Assembly (NCBI RefSeq): GCF_900590755.1 | Contig: NZ_UUOC01000001.1 | Location: 725,764-789,763, forward strand | Reading direction: 5' to 3' | From: Pseudomonas viridiflava | GTDB taxonomy: Bacteria; Pseudomonadota; Gammaproteobacteria; Pseudomonadales; Pseudomonadaceae | DNA: 64,000 nucleotides | In this document: positions 1 through 8,387 of the stretch, piece by piece | Numbering within the stretch: position 1 is the first letter of the stretch | Layout: every line of letters starts with the position of its first letter | Notes under the pieces: generated by a model | The model's database searches: none | Told to the model about the DNA's origin: nothing | What the model saw: only the letters and a program-made list of their open reading frames with translations | Position numbers and translations under genes: made by a program

Positions 1-15
1 TCGACAATAGTCTAA

Positions 16-475
16 TAACCCTCATTCCTGTAGGAGCGCGCTTGCCCGCGATATAGGCGACGCGGTCCGACAGGTGCACCGCGTTACCGTTCTTCGCGGC
101 CAAGCCCGGCTCTAACAGAGACCGCATTCTTATGTTGGAGCGAGGCTTGCCCGCGATATAGACGACGCGGTCCGACAGGTACACCGCGTTACCGTTCTTC
201 GCGGGCAAGCCCGGCTCCAACAGAGACCGCATTCTTATGTTGGAGCGAGGCTTGCCCGCGATATAGACGACGTGGTCCGACAGGAACATCGCGTTACCGT
301 TCTTCGCGGCCAAGCCCGGCTCTAACAGAGACCGCATTCTTATGTTGGAGCGAGGCTTGCCCGCGATATAGGCGACGCGGTCCGACAGGTACACCGCGTT
401 ACCGTTCTTCGCGGGCAAGCCCGGCTCCAACAGAGACCGCATTCTTATGTTGGTGCGATGCTTGCCCGCGAAAAA
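16..475. repeat. Tandem array of REPIN units, 105-bp period
   Basis: Four junctions reading accgcattcttatgttgg occur at 121, 226, 331 and 436, exactly 105 bases apart, so about four full units plus a diverged first and a truncated last one are present. Each unit holds one REP arm (ggagcgaggcttgcccgcga) and its near inverse (gcgggcaagcccggctccaa), the structure of a REPIN. Units differ by a few substitutions only. The last unit decays into unique sequence after about 475. Positions 476-647 hold the upstream region of the next gene; nothing else is seen there. Confidence 0.9.
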
Positions 476-647
476 GACACCTCAGTACATCAGGCCACCA
501 CATCACGTTCAGCGTGGGCAAGCACCGCACCTCACAGGCCCCATCCCTACCTTCATGCTAGAATGCGCCCCAAATTGATGGGCAGTAATAGCACTGCGCC
601 AGTCAAATACAGTCTCAAGGGTGTTCGCCCTAACCGTGCCAGGATTT

Positions 648-1184
648 ATGACACTCAAAGCCTTTTCCGCCCTGCTCTGCCTTCTTTTTTTGCCCCTGCT
701 CGGCATGGCTGCCGAGAAGACGGTGTATGGCCTCAACGAATACGCCCAACTCAACGACATTGACCTGCAAGTGGCCGCCAAGCTCGACACCGGTGCCAAG
801 ACTGCTTCACTGAGCGCTCGGGACATCAAGCACTTCAAGCGCAATGGCGAAAGCTGGGTGCGGTTTTATCTGGCGATTGATGACGCCCACGCGCACCCCA
901 TCGAACGACCGCTGGCCAGGGTCAGCAAGATCAAGCGCCGGGCCGATGATCGCGACCCGGATGACGAAAAAAAGTACACCGCACGCCCGGTTATCAGCCT
1001 CGATGTGTGCATGGGTGCATCTTTACGCACCATAGAAGTGAACTTGACCGACCGAAGTGCTTTCCAATACCCGCTTTTGATCGGCTCCGAGGCGTTGAAA
1101 CGCTTTGATGCGCTGGTCGACCCAAGCCTTAAATACGCAGCGGGCAAGCCTGGCTGTGCAATTACCGCTCAAAGAACCGAGTAA
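648..1184 (+). CDS. Retropepsin-like aspartic protease (putative ATP-dependent zinc protease family)
   Basis: A 178-residue protein with an N-terminal hydrophobic signal segment (about residues 4-21, ending MAA), so probably periplasmic or membrane-anchored. The KLDTGAKTASL motif near residue 45 carries the DTGA aspartyl-protease signature (D47), and LIGSEAL followed by LVDPSLKY matches the C-terminal end of the family often annotated as ATP-dependent zinc protease (RimB-like, PF05618). A GTG at 621 would add nine residues before the signal; the ATG at 648 starts directly at the signal peptide and is preferred. The stop lies 4 bases before the next gene, so the three genes to 3710 look like one operon. 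The family is known to act beside RimK-like ligases; the substrate here is inferred to be a peptide modification. Confidence 0.8.
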   Translation: MTLKAFSALLCLLFLPLLGMAAEKTVYGLNEYAQLNDIDLQVAAKLDTGAKTASLSARDIKHFKRNGESWVRFYLAIDDAHAHPIERPLARVSKIKRRADDRDPDDEKKYTARPVISLDVCMGASLRTIEVNLTDRSAFQYPLLIGSEALKRFDALVDPSLKYAAGKPGCAITAQRTE

Positions 1185-1188
1185 CCCC

Positions 1189-2742
1189 ATGCGCTCTCTT
1201 ACGTTGCATCTGAAAATCCTGATTGGTGTCCTGGTGACACTGGGGATCGCAATCACGGCCTATCAGATTCTGGCGCTCGGCATCCCGGTTACCGAGGATG
1301 AAACCGACGACTTGTGGAATATCGACGCCAAGGTCGAATTCGTCGCCAATAACAACAAGGACTCGGTCAAGCTGCAGATGTTCGTGCCACCACTGGCCCG
1401 AGACTACGTCAGCCTCAATGAAAGCTTTATCTCCAACAACTACGGGGTGAGCGTCAACCGGGTTGATGGCAACCGCAAGGTCACCTGGTCGGCACGTCGC
1501 GCCACCGGTAATCAGACGCTGTATTACCGACTGGTGCTGACCAAGCGCTACAGCGGTGAAAAGCTCAAGGCCAAGGGGCCGATCTTCCGCGACAGCATTG
1601 CCGTCGAAGGCCCGGAAAAAATCGCTGCCGAAGCCTTGCTCGCACCGATACGCCAGCATTCGGCGGACGTGGAAACCTTCGTCACCGAGGCCATCAAGCG
1701 GGTCAACAATCTCTCCGACAACAACGTCAAGCTGCTGCTGGCCGGTGACACCTCCAGCTCCAACAAGGCGCGGATCACCGAGTTGCTGCTATCCATCGCC
1801 CACGTGCCCATGGAAAAGGTCCACACCATTCGCCTGGTAGCCGACCAGCCGCAAAGCCCGGAACTCTGGCTGCGCAGCTTCAATGGCAAGGATTGGCTGT
1901 ACTTCAATCCGGACACTGGTGAACAGGGCCTGCCCCAAGACCGCCTGCTGTGGTGGACCGGCGACGAAAACCTGATCACCCTCGACGGCGGCAAAAAAGC
2001 CGTGGTGACCTTCAGCCTGAACAATAGCGAGATGAACGCCATCCGCCTGGCCAAGCTCACCGATGCCAGCACCGACGCCGACTTCCTGGAATATTCGCTG
2101 TACGGCCTGCCTCTGCAAACTCAGCAGACTTTCATGATCATGGTCATGATCCCGATTGGCGTGCTGGTGATCCTGATTCTGCGCAACCTGATCGGCCTGC
2201 AAACTCTTGGCACCTTCACCCCCGTGCTGATTGCTCTGGCTTTCAGGGAGACTCAACTGGGGTTCGGCATCATCCTGTTTACGGTGATCACCGCGCTGGG
2301 CCTGTCGTTACGCTCCTATCTGGAGCACTTGAAGCTGCAAATGCTGCCGCGTCTGTCGGTGGTGCTGACCTTCGTGGTGGTGCTGATCGCCGCCATCAGC
2401 CTGTTCAGCCACAAGCTCGGGCTTGAGCGCGGCCTGTCGGTGGCCTTGTTCCCGATGGTGATTCTGACCATGACCATCGAACGCCTGTCCATCACCTGGG
2501 AAGAGCGCGGCGGCGGCCATGCCATGAAAGTCGCCATCGGTACGCTGTTTGCGGCGTCCCTGGCGCACATCATCATGAGCGTCCCGCAGTTGATTTACTT
2601 TGTCTTCACCTTCCCCTCGGTGCTGCTGATTCTGGTGGGCTTCATGCTGGCAATGGGTCGCTATCGCGGCTACCGCCTGACTGAGCTGATGCGCTTCAAG
2701 GCCTTCCTCAAGGAAGAATCCAAGCAAGAGCAACTCAAATGA
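1189..2742 (+). CDS. Inactive transglutaminase / 7TM membrane protein
   Basis: 517 residues. One transmembrane segment (about 8-30) is followed by a soluble, presumably periplasmic region of some 280 residues, then a run of about seven hydrophobic segments from residue 315 to 500, ending in a basic tail. This is the layout of the UUP1/inactive transglutaminase-7TM family that accompanies RimK-related ligases (established for the family). No Cys-His-Asp transglutaminase triad was identified in the soluble part, in keeping with an inactive fold. The ATG at 1189 follows the preceding stop by 4 bases; a longer in-frame reading back to 1105 overlaps the protease gene and was discarded. Its stop overlaps the next start by 4 bases (ATGA), which indicates translational coupling. 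Confidence 0.8.
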   Translation: MRSLTLHLKILIGVLVTLGIAITAYQILALGIPVTEDETDDLWNIDAKVEFVANNNKDSVKLQMFVPPLARDYVSLNESFISNNYGVSVNRVDGNRKVTWSARRATGNQTLYYRLVLTKRYSGEKLKAKGPIFRDSIAVEGPEKIAAEALLAPIRQHSADVETFVTEAIKRVNNLSDNNVKLLLAGDTSSSNKARITELLLSIAHVPMEKVHTIRLVADQPQSPELWLRSFNGKDWLYFNPDTGEQGLPQDRLLWWTGDENLITLDGGKKAVVTFSLNNSEMNAIRLAKLTDASTDADFLEYSLYGLPLQTQQTFMIMVMIPIGVLVILILRNLIGLQTLGTFTPVLIALAFRETQLGFGIILFTVITALGLSLRSYLEHLKLQMLPRLSVVLTFVVVLIAAISLFSHKLGLERGLSVALFPMVILTMTIERLSITWEERGGGHAMKVAIGTLFAASLAHIIMSVPQLIYFVFTFPSVLLILVGFMLAMGRYRGYRLTELMRFKAFLKEESKQEQLK

Positions 2743-3710
2743 TCGGCTGGTGGAAAACCTGGAAGGCCCTGGAAGCCCGGGGCATCATGGGCATCAACCG
2801 GCGTAACGCGGATTACGTGCTCAAGTACAACAAGCGCAGCCTGTACCCGATTGTCGATGACAAGATCATCACCAAGGAACGGGCCATCGCGGCGGGTATC
2901 AACGTGCCCGAGATGTACGGGGTGATTTCCACCGAGAAGCAGATCGACAAGCTGGACGAGATCATTGGCGGGCGCAGCGACTTCGTGATCAAGCCGGCAC
3001 AAGGCGCAGGCGGTGACGGGATTCTGGTGATTGCCGATCGTTTCGAGGATCGTTACCGGACCGTTTCTGGACGCATCGTCAGCCATTCGGAAATCGAGCA
3101 TCAAGTCTCCAGCATCCTCACCGGTCTGTATTCGCTGGGTGGGCATCGGGATCGGGCACTGATCGAGTACCGGGTCACGCCAGACCAGATCTTCAAAAGC
3201 ATCAGCTACGAAGGCGTGCCGGATATCCGGGTCATCGTGCTGATGGGCTATCCAGTCATGGCGATGTTGCGCCTGCCGACCCGGCAATCCGGCGGCAAGG
3301 CTAACTTGCACCAGGGTGCCATTGGCGTAGGCGTCGACCTTGCCACTGGCATCACCCTGCGCGGCACCTGGCTGAACAACATCATCACCAAACACCCGGA
3401 CACCACCAACGCGGTGGATGGCGTGCAGTTGCCCAACTGGGACGGCTTCATGAAACTCGCCGCCGAATGCTACGAACTGTGCGGTCTGGGCTACATCGGC
3501 GTGGACATGGTTCTGGACCAGGAACAAGGCCCGCTGATCCTCGAACTCAACGCCCGCCCCGGCCTGAATATCCAGATCGCCAATGATTGCGGTTTGACCC
3601 ATCGCACTCAGGCGGTGGAGGCGCGGCTGGAGCAGTTGGCGTTGAATGGCGAGGTGGAGACACCGGAACAGCGAGTGAGGTTTGTACAGGACATGTTTGG
3701 GCACGTGTAA
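2739..3710 (+). CDS. Alpha-L-glutamate ligase-like protein (RimK-related ATP-grasp)
   Basis: 323 residues. An ATP-grasp enzyme: IKPAQGAGGDGILV (around K85) is the nucleotide-binding glycine loop and LELNARPG (E269, N271) is the Mg-ATP binding end of the fold. It resembles the RimK-related E-ligase family (TIGR02291), which forms amide bonds between an acyl-phosphate carboxylate and an amino group; the actual acceptor is unknown. No signal peptide, so cytoplasmic. It overlaps the membrane protein by 4 bases and is the last gene of the operon. The set protease, membrane transglutaminase-like protein and ligase suggests a system that adds and removes a peptide tag, which is inference from family associations. 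Confidence 0.85.
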   Translation: MIGWWKTWKALEARGIMGINRRNADYVLKYNKRSLYPIVDDKIITKERAIAAGINVPEMYGVISTEKQIDKLDEIIGGRSDFVIKPAQGAGGDGILVIADRFEDRYRTVSGRIVSHSEIEHQVSSILTGLYSLGGHRDRALIEYRVTPDQIFKSISYEGVPDIRVIVLMGYPVMAMLRLPTRQSGGKANLHQGAIGVGVDLATGITLRGTWLNNIITKHPDTTNAVDGVQLPNWDGFMKLAAECYELCGLGYIGVDMVLDQEQGPLILELNARPGLNIQIANDCGLTHRTQAVEARLEQLALNGEVETPEQRVRFVQDMFGHV

Positions 3711-3930
3711 AGCTGCGGTCGCCGCTTGCAATGGCGAGCCTCGGTAGCACCCGGAGCTGCGCGAGATTCCATGTCGCCTGTAATTCCGTAGATGCCTCAG
3801 GCACTTCACTGTGGAGTATTCGAACCCGTGGGGAGCTTGATCGCGGAGAGGCCATTACTCCGATAGTTATTTGTCGCCTGTAATACAGCCTTCGCAAGCA
3901 AGCTTGCTCACACAGACGACCACGTTTACA

Positions 3931-4052
3931 TGTGGGATCGGCCGGGCGGCGCTCCGCTTCAGCCGGGAAGAGGCCAGTACATCCGCCCGAGATTGATCGC
4001 CTGAAATACCGTCTTCCCGGCTAAAGCGGAGCGCCGCCCGGCCGGTCCCACA
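3931..4052. repeat. REPIN of the gtgggaccggc type in a 410-bp gene-free gap
   Basis: Two inverted arms, tgtgggatcggccgggcgg at the left and ccgcccggccggtcccaca at the right, are separated by about 45 bases. The arms include the extra block cggcgctccgctt. The surrounding gap (3711-4120) has no credible gene; the flanks (caggccaacatagaatctccca near 4065-4090) recur near 63890-63920. The element lies between convergent genes and may act as a transcript end. Confidence 0.85.
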
Positions 4053-4120
4053 ACAGATATGCATTACAGGCCAACATAGAATCTCCCACGGGTAAGTTCT
4101 TGGCGAGCGGCAAGCCTGGT

Positions 4121-5581
4121 TCACGGCACCATCGATACTTTGTTGTATCGAGGAAAATTCGGCACACCCTCTGGCGGCCAGGTCACACCCTCATCGAAGC
4201 TGACGTAAACCAGCATGCTAAAGGGAGTGTTGTGCTTGAGCCTGCTCATGAAATCCCGATTGGCAGCGATATTGCCGGCTGAGCCAATACCGGCGGTCAA
4301 CTCATCGGTAGTCACTGGATGGCTGGCCACTGCCACATGCTCAATCGCATCGCCGTTGCTGTCCACACCCGTCACCACAATCTTGACCCGCTGACTGGTC
4401 GCAATGAGCGGCCATCTCGCCATCTTGAGCTTTGCGCCACTTAGGGGAATATCCTGAAGACGAAGAGTACCCGCCATAACACCCTCACAACTGAGGAGTG
4501 GCAGCGTGTCTTTATCCAATGGATCTAGCTGAAGCTGGCGCACGCGCGAGGGATGGGGGTTACTTGACGCGTCCACGATGTCGTATCTGACCGTGATCTG
4601 CCTGTTGATGTGCGGCGCAACATAATCACGAGGGATCAGGTAACGGCGGCTCCCTGCCGGCGTAGGCGTCGCGGTACGGTAAGCGCCGAACTGTCCCAGC
4701 TCGGCCCACTGCACCCAGATGACTTCACCGGGGTTCAATGGAAACTCCGGAACAATCACTGTTGCTCCAGAATCTGCCACCTCGGGCACCAAGGTGACGT
4801 GCTCTCCTGAACCCGCGGCCCGGTCAATATCAGGCCATTCGTAATCTCTGGATATCGGCGCGACGCTCACATCCAGGATGACTGGCGAAGCATGATGGCT
4901 GGGGTTACCTGCACGGTCGCGAATCTGGTAATACGCATATCGATCGCCATCACCACGACGCACAATCATTGCGCCATCAAAGGTAGCGGTTAGAGGTTTG
5001 CCCATATCAAGTCGAGTCAGGGTATATGAACCGGCCTCCTCGCGACTGCCTGGAGCTCGATCCCAGTACCAGGTCAATACATCGCCCGGTTTGATAGGGG
5101 CATAATTCGGGATAACCGCTTCGACCTTGTCGCCATGGTCTTGCAGATATTGAGCCGTCACCCCGTTCGTGACAATTTCGGCCGGGAAAATTAACCGTTC
5201 ACTCGTATTCAGAACTGGCGCCATCGTGTCGATGGTAATCGTATAAGGCGCGGAGTTAATTCCGGTACCGTTATAGGAGACAAAGTGGTAGTAGATCTCA
5301 TTCTCCCCCTGCCTCAGCAGATTCTGCGCGACCACCACGAACAACGTGTCAGGCGCCACAGGCGCGTTCCATGTCCTCTCGGCAGCGGGGGATCCATCCC
5401 AATACAAGGTCAATTTTTCTTCGCTTGTACCCGGATTAGGTATTGGAAACATAGGAAACCAGACTTCCAGATCTGCCTGAGCGGCACTAGCAGGGAGCAG
5501 ATTGGTCTCGCCCCCCTCAATGTCGGGAAGCACTTGTTTGACATACGGTGGTTCGTGCAGCGGTTGATTGTCAGTAGACAT
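4121..5581 (-). CDS. Hypothetical protein with Ig-like repeats (family member A)
   Basis: 486 residues, not a family I can name. At least three beta-rich repeats of about 95-110 residues are visible, each with a core like PGDVLTWYWD or PGEVIWVQW followed by Thr/Val-rich strands and ending near a tyrosine (YAYYQIRD, ITVRYDIVD). A different C-terminal domain of about 110 residues follows (AKLKMARWPL, SMLVYVSFDEG). The same C-terminal domain closes the protein at 9116-10546, so the two are paralogues. There is no signal peptide or membrane segment. The ATG at 5581 has AGGAG at good spacing; a longer frame to 5674 runs through a terminator and into the upstream gene and was rejected. It lies just below the autotransporter on the same strand. 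Confidence 0.7.
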   Translation of the reverse strand: MSTDNQPLHEPPYVKQVLPDIEGGETNLLPASAAQADLEVWFPMFPIPNPGTSEEKLTLYWDGSPAAERTWNAPVAPDTLFVVVAQNLLRQGENEIYYHFVSYNGTGINSAPYTITIDTMAPVLNTSERLIFPAEIVTNGVTAQYLQDHGDKVEAVIPNYAPIKPGDVLTWYWDRAPGSREEAGSYTLTRLDMGKPLTATFDGAMIVRRGDGDRYAYYQIRDRAGNPSHHASPVILDVSVAPISRDYEWPDIDRAAGSGEHVTLVPEVADSGATVIVPEFPLNPGEVIWVQWAELGQFGAYRTATPTPAGSRRYLIPRDYVAPHINRQITVRYDIVDASSNPHPSRVRQLQLDPLDKDTLPLLSCEGVMAGTLRLQDIPLSGAKLKMARWPLIATSQRVKIVVTGVDSNGDAIEHVAVASHPVTTDELTAGIGSAGNIAANRDFMSRLKHNTPFSMLVYVSFDEGVTWPPEGVPNFPRYNKVSMVP

Positions 5582-5595
5582 GGAGATGACTCCTG

Positions 5596-5629
5596 TAAAA
5601 AAAACAAAGGGCCGCAGCGGCCCTTTGTT
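5596..5629 (-). terminator. Rho-independent terminator after the autotransporter gene
   Basis: A perfect 13-bp stem (aacaaagggccgc and its complement, 5603-5629) with a one-base centre is followed on the minus strand by eight T residues. It ends only 15 bases before the start of the next gene on that strand at 5581, leaving no room for a promoter there. Confidence 0.9.
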
Positions 5630-5637
5630 CTTCCTTC

Positions 5638-7818
5638 TTACCAGCTGTAGCGCAGACCTACATTCGCGCCCCAAGGCTGTTCGATATTGTTGCCATTGCT
5701 GTAATCCAGATCGACATGCGCTTGCAGCTTGTCGGTCAACTGGATGGCAACACCCGCGCCCAACTCACCTCGTGAGCCGGACAAATCGTTGTTGAACACG
5801 TTGTTATTGACTTGCACCTTATTGTTGTTGGCGAACTCGTGGGCATACGCAGCACGAATATAGGGCTGAACAGTGCTGCCGTTATCCATTTCGAAGTTGC
5901 GCCCCACCGTCGCGCCGACTTTGCCCAGGAATGAGTGAGTCTTGTCGCCCTCAGCAGACAGGCCGTTGTCCAGGTCGTAATCCTTGCCCTGAATCACTAC
6001 ACCCGACAACTGAGTGTAAGGCTCGACAAAGTAGCCATCGTCCAGTTTGATATGCCGGCCGACTTCAACCGAAGCACCGACGCCGCTGTTTTTGTAATCG
6101 CCTTTGGTGCGAGTACCATCGCTGAGCTGCACTTTGGATTCATTCTCGAAGCGGTTGAGCTTGAGCACTGCATCCACGTAGTAGCCACTCTCTGCATCCA
6201 GCCAGGTGGTGTAAGCACCGACGTAGTAACTGTCGACCTCACCTGAGGTGCCACGATCCAGATCCAGGTCAGACTTGCTGTAACCGCCCAGCACACCCAC
6301 CAGCCATTGCCCGTCACCGACTGGCAGTGGCGCATCGGCACCAAAGGAAATCCCTTGCTGAGTCTGGGTATACCCCACACCCGAGGACGCCGAGACGTCG
6401 TACTTATTGCCATAGGTGCGCATCCAGCCACCGGCTTTGCCACCATCCATCCGCAGTTCGCCCATGCGGCTCCGCAAGGTGCTCAATTCGCCGTACCAGA
6501 CGGTTGGCGCAGTATTGAACAAAGCGAGTACCGAACTGGTGCCGGGGCTGATGACTTTGCTGTTAGTGTCCAGAAACCAGTCGTTACCGTTCTGAATCAG
6601 GTCGTAGGAAAACGCACCCAGATCAACCGGGCCATTGAGCAGCGAGAACTGCGCGTCGCCGCCACCAATGTGCACCACCTGCATCTGGCTCTCCGCAACC
6701 GGGTCCGCACCGCTGCTGCCAATCAGCAACGTGTGGTTGCCGGTGGCGTTGCCGGTGACGTTGAGCATGTCATGCTCGCCGGTGACAAAATCGGCATCCA
6801 TCACGAAGTTACCGCTGCCCGACAGTTCACCCACGTCCAACCGGTAGAACGCCGTCGGGTCGCCAAACTTCACGGAGCCGCCATTGAGCGCCAGTGAACT
6901 GACCTGGCTGTCTTCAACCATCACCCATTGCGCCTGGCTGTTGACGGCCAGGCTGTTAACGTTTTCCAGGCGGCCAGTCAGGCTCGCGCTGTTTTGCAGA
7001 GTAAGGTTCGCAGTGCCTCCCGCTTCAGCCACCACATCGCCGGTCAGTTGGCTGTTATCAACGTTCATGTTCGCCGTTGCGCCATTGGCGACTTCGAGCA
7101 TGTAGCCGTTGCCGCCCACCAGGGTCGAGCCGTTGTTGACGTTGATCTGCGCGGATGTACCCGCCTCCACAACGAGGGCTGAACCGACAGTACCCGACAC
7201 CTGGGTGCCGCTCAGGTCGAGCAAAGCACTGTCAGACGTACCCGCAATGTCGCCAAACACTACGCCATTCTGCGTTCCGGTAATGGTTGAACCCACAGCA
7301 CTGACCGCGCCTTCGAACGCATTGATACCAACGCCAATAGGCCCGGTTCCGGAGACTGTACTGTTATCAAGGGAGAGCGTGGATTCAGGACTGACGAGTG
7401 CGCCTAGTAAGCCCCCGCTAATCTGGCTGCCATAGACCCGCGCAGTCGAGCCGCCTCCAGATACCGAATTCCCGAGAACCAGCCCTCGAGAGCTAGTGCT
7501 GACCGTGCTGCCCGTGAGAATTGCATCGCCTCCCCCCATGTTGATAGCAGTAACGGAGCCACCCGTGACCGTCGTACCGTTCAGGCTTAACGTAGCGCTA
7601 CTACCCATGGATATATTGAGCGTGCTAGCACCCTCGCCAGTCAGTTGCCCACCCGGCAGCAGCCGATAATTCTGCACCGGATCACCAGGGCCAATGGTGA
7701 GTGGCTGATCGACATCTAACGCCTTGACCTCTGCACTGAGCAGAAGCGCCGAGCATAAGATCCCGAGTTTGAGATTTCTAGCGAGCGGGCTTAAAGGCAA
7801 AGCTCCATTCCCAGACAT
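5638..7818 (-). CDS. Autotransporter with outer membrane beta-barrel (type V secretion)
   Basis: 726 residues. An N-terminal signal (hydrophobic stretch about 16-31, cleavage near VKA) is followed by a passenger of short Gly/Ser/Thr/Asn repeats forming a pertactin-like beta helix (about 40-400), an autochaperone-like part (GELSGSGNFVM about 330), and a barrel from about residue 455 (GGWMRTYGNKYD) to the terminal VGLRYSW, with the aromatic last residue needed for Bam-dependent insertion. The passenger has no protease or lipase motif, so adhesion is the simplest guess. AAGG lies 9 bases before the ATG at 7818. The gene has its own terminator and sits among Ig-like repeat genes on the same strand. 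Confidence 0.9.
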   Translation of the reverse strand: MSGNGALPLSPLARNLKLGILCSALLLSAEVKALDVDQPLTIGPGDPVQNYRLLPGGQLTGEGASTLNISMGSSATLSLNGTTVTGGSVTAINMGGGDAILTGSTVSTSSRGLVLGNSVSGGGSTARVYGSQISGGLLGALVSPESTLSLDNSTVSGTGPIGVGINAFEGAVSAVGSTITGTQNGVVFGDIAGTSDSALLDLSGTQVSGTVGSALVVEAGTSAQINVNNGSTLVGGNGYMLEVANGATANMNVDNSQLTGDVVAEAGGTANLTLQNSASLTGRLENVNSLAVNSQAQWVMVEDSQVSSLALNGGSVKFGDPTAFYRLDVGELSGSGNFVMDADFVTGEHDMLNVTGNATGNHTLLIGSSGADPVAESQMQVVHIGGGDAQFSLLNGPVDLGAFSYDLIQNGNDWFLDTNSKVISPGTSSVLALFNTAPTVWYGELSTLRSRMGELRMDGGKAGGWMRTYGNKYDVSASSGVGYTQTQQGISFGADAPLPVGDGQWLVGVLGGYSKSDLDLDRGTSGEVDSYYVGAYTTWLDAESGYYVDAVLKLNRFENESKVQLSDGTRTKGDYKNSGVGASVEVGRHIKLDDGYFVEPYTQLSGVVIQGKDYDLDNGLSAEGDKTHSFLGKVGATVGRNFEMDNGSTVQPYIRAAYAHEFANNNKVQVNNNVFNNDLSGSRGELGAGVAIQLTDKLQAHVDLDYSNGNNIEQPWGANVGLRYSW

Positions 7819-8050
7819 AAGTTAATACCTTCAATTTGATGTTATTGAACGAGACTTGCTTTGCAGCCGGCCGCCATAACTAAGGCGCCACCCGGAATGC
7901 AAGCGGCGAAAGCCTACACTTCAAATTCTCAAATCAATGTAGGACATTTCCGATAATGCTAGTAGAAACGTCCGACAGCGCACGCATGGACTTCCCAAAT
8001 ATTCGTATTTCATCCATTTAGTGCGACTTACGATTCCATCCCAACCCAAT

Positions 8051-8080
8051 TTGAAGTAACCAGCGCGCGGCTTACTTCAA
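8051..8080. promoter_or_regulatory. Inverted repeat upstream of the autotransporter (operator-like)
   Basis: A perfect 9-bp inverted repeat, ttgaagtaa and ttacttcaa, separated by 12 bases, lies about 235 bases upstream of the autotransporter start in a 570-bp gene-free gap (7819-8387). No T-run follows on either strand, so a protein-binding site or hairpin in the leader is more likely than a terminator. The rest of the gap holds two REP pairs and an AT-rich stretch that may carry the promoter. Confidence 0.35.
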
Positions 8081-8105
8081 ATAATTCCTAAAAATAAAAC
8101 CATCT

Positions 8106-8175
8106 CTGTAGGAGCTGCCGAAGGCTGAGGATTACCGCGTTCAAGGACCACGCTTTCGCAGCTTTCGGCGCTCCC
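8106..8175. repeat. REP pair of the taggagctgccgaaggctg type
   Basis: Left arm ctgtaggagctgccgaaggc and right arm gctttcggcgctccca are inverted copies with a short unique centre. The same family recurs at 18422, 44722, 51707 and 60407. Confidence 0.8.
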
Positions 8176-8215
8176 ATGAACAGAATAACGATCTGAACCT
8201 ATGAAATTGTTATGT

Positions 8216-8297
8216 AAGAGTGAGCTTCCTCGCGATGTGATATGCCAGCCACTAAATCATCACCTGACGCTATCGCGAGCAAGCTCACTCCTACAGG
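8216..8297. repeat. REP pair of the gagcaagctcactcctaca type
   Basis: Inverted arms agtgagcttcctcgcgat and atcgcgagcaagctcact enclose about 35 bases. This variant appears complete only here in the window. Confidence 0.75.
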
Positions 8298-8387
8298 GTA
8301 CTTGTTTGCTGCGCGACAGCGCGGCGTCTGGACGACGACGGATCGCCTAGAGACATTTTCATTCCTGCAAGCGACCTATTTCTCCCC

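Noticed and set aside
2670..3809. 379-codon frame antisense to the ATP-grasp gene
   Set aside because: Covers a clear ATP-grasp gene on the other strand and has no recognisable motif.
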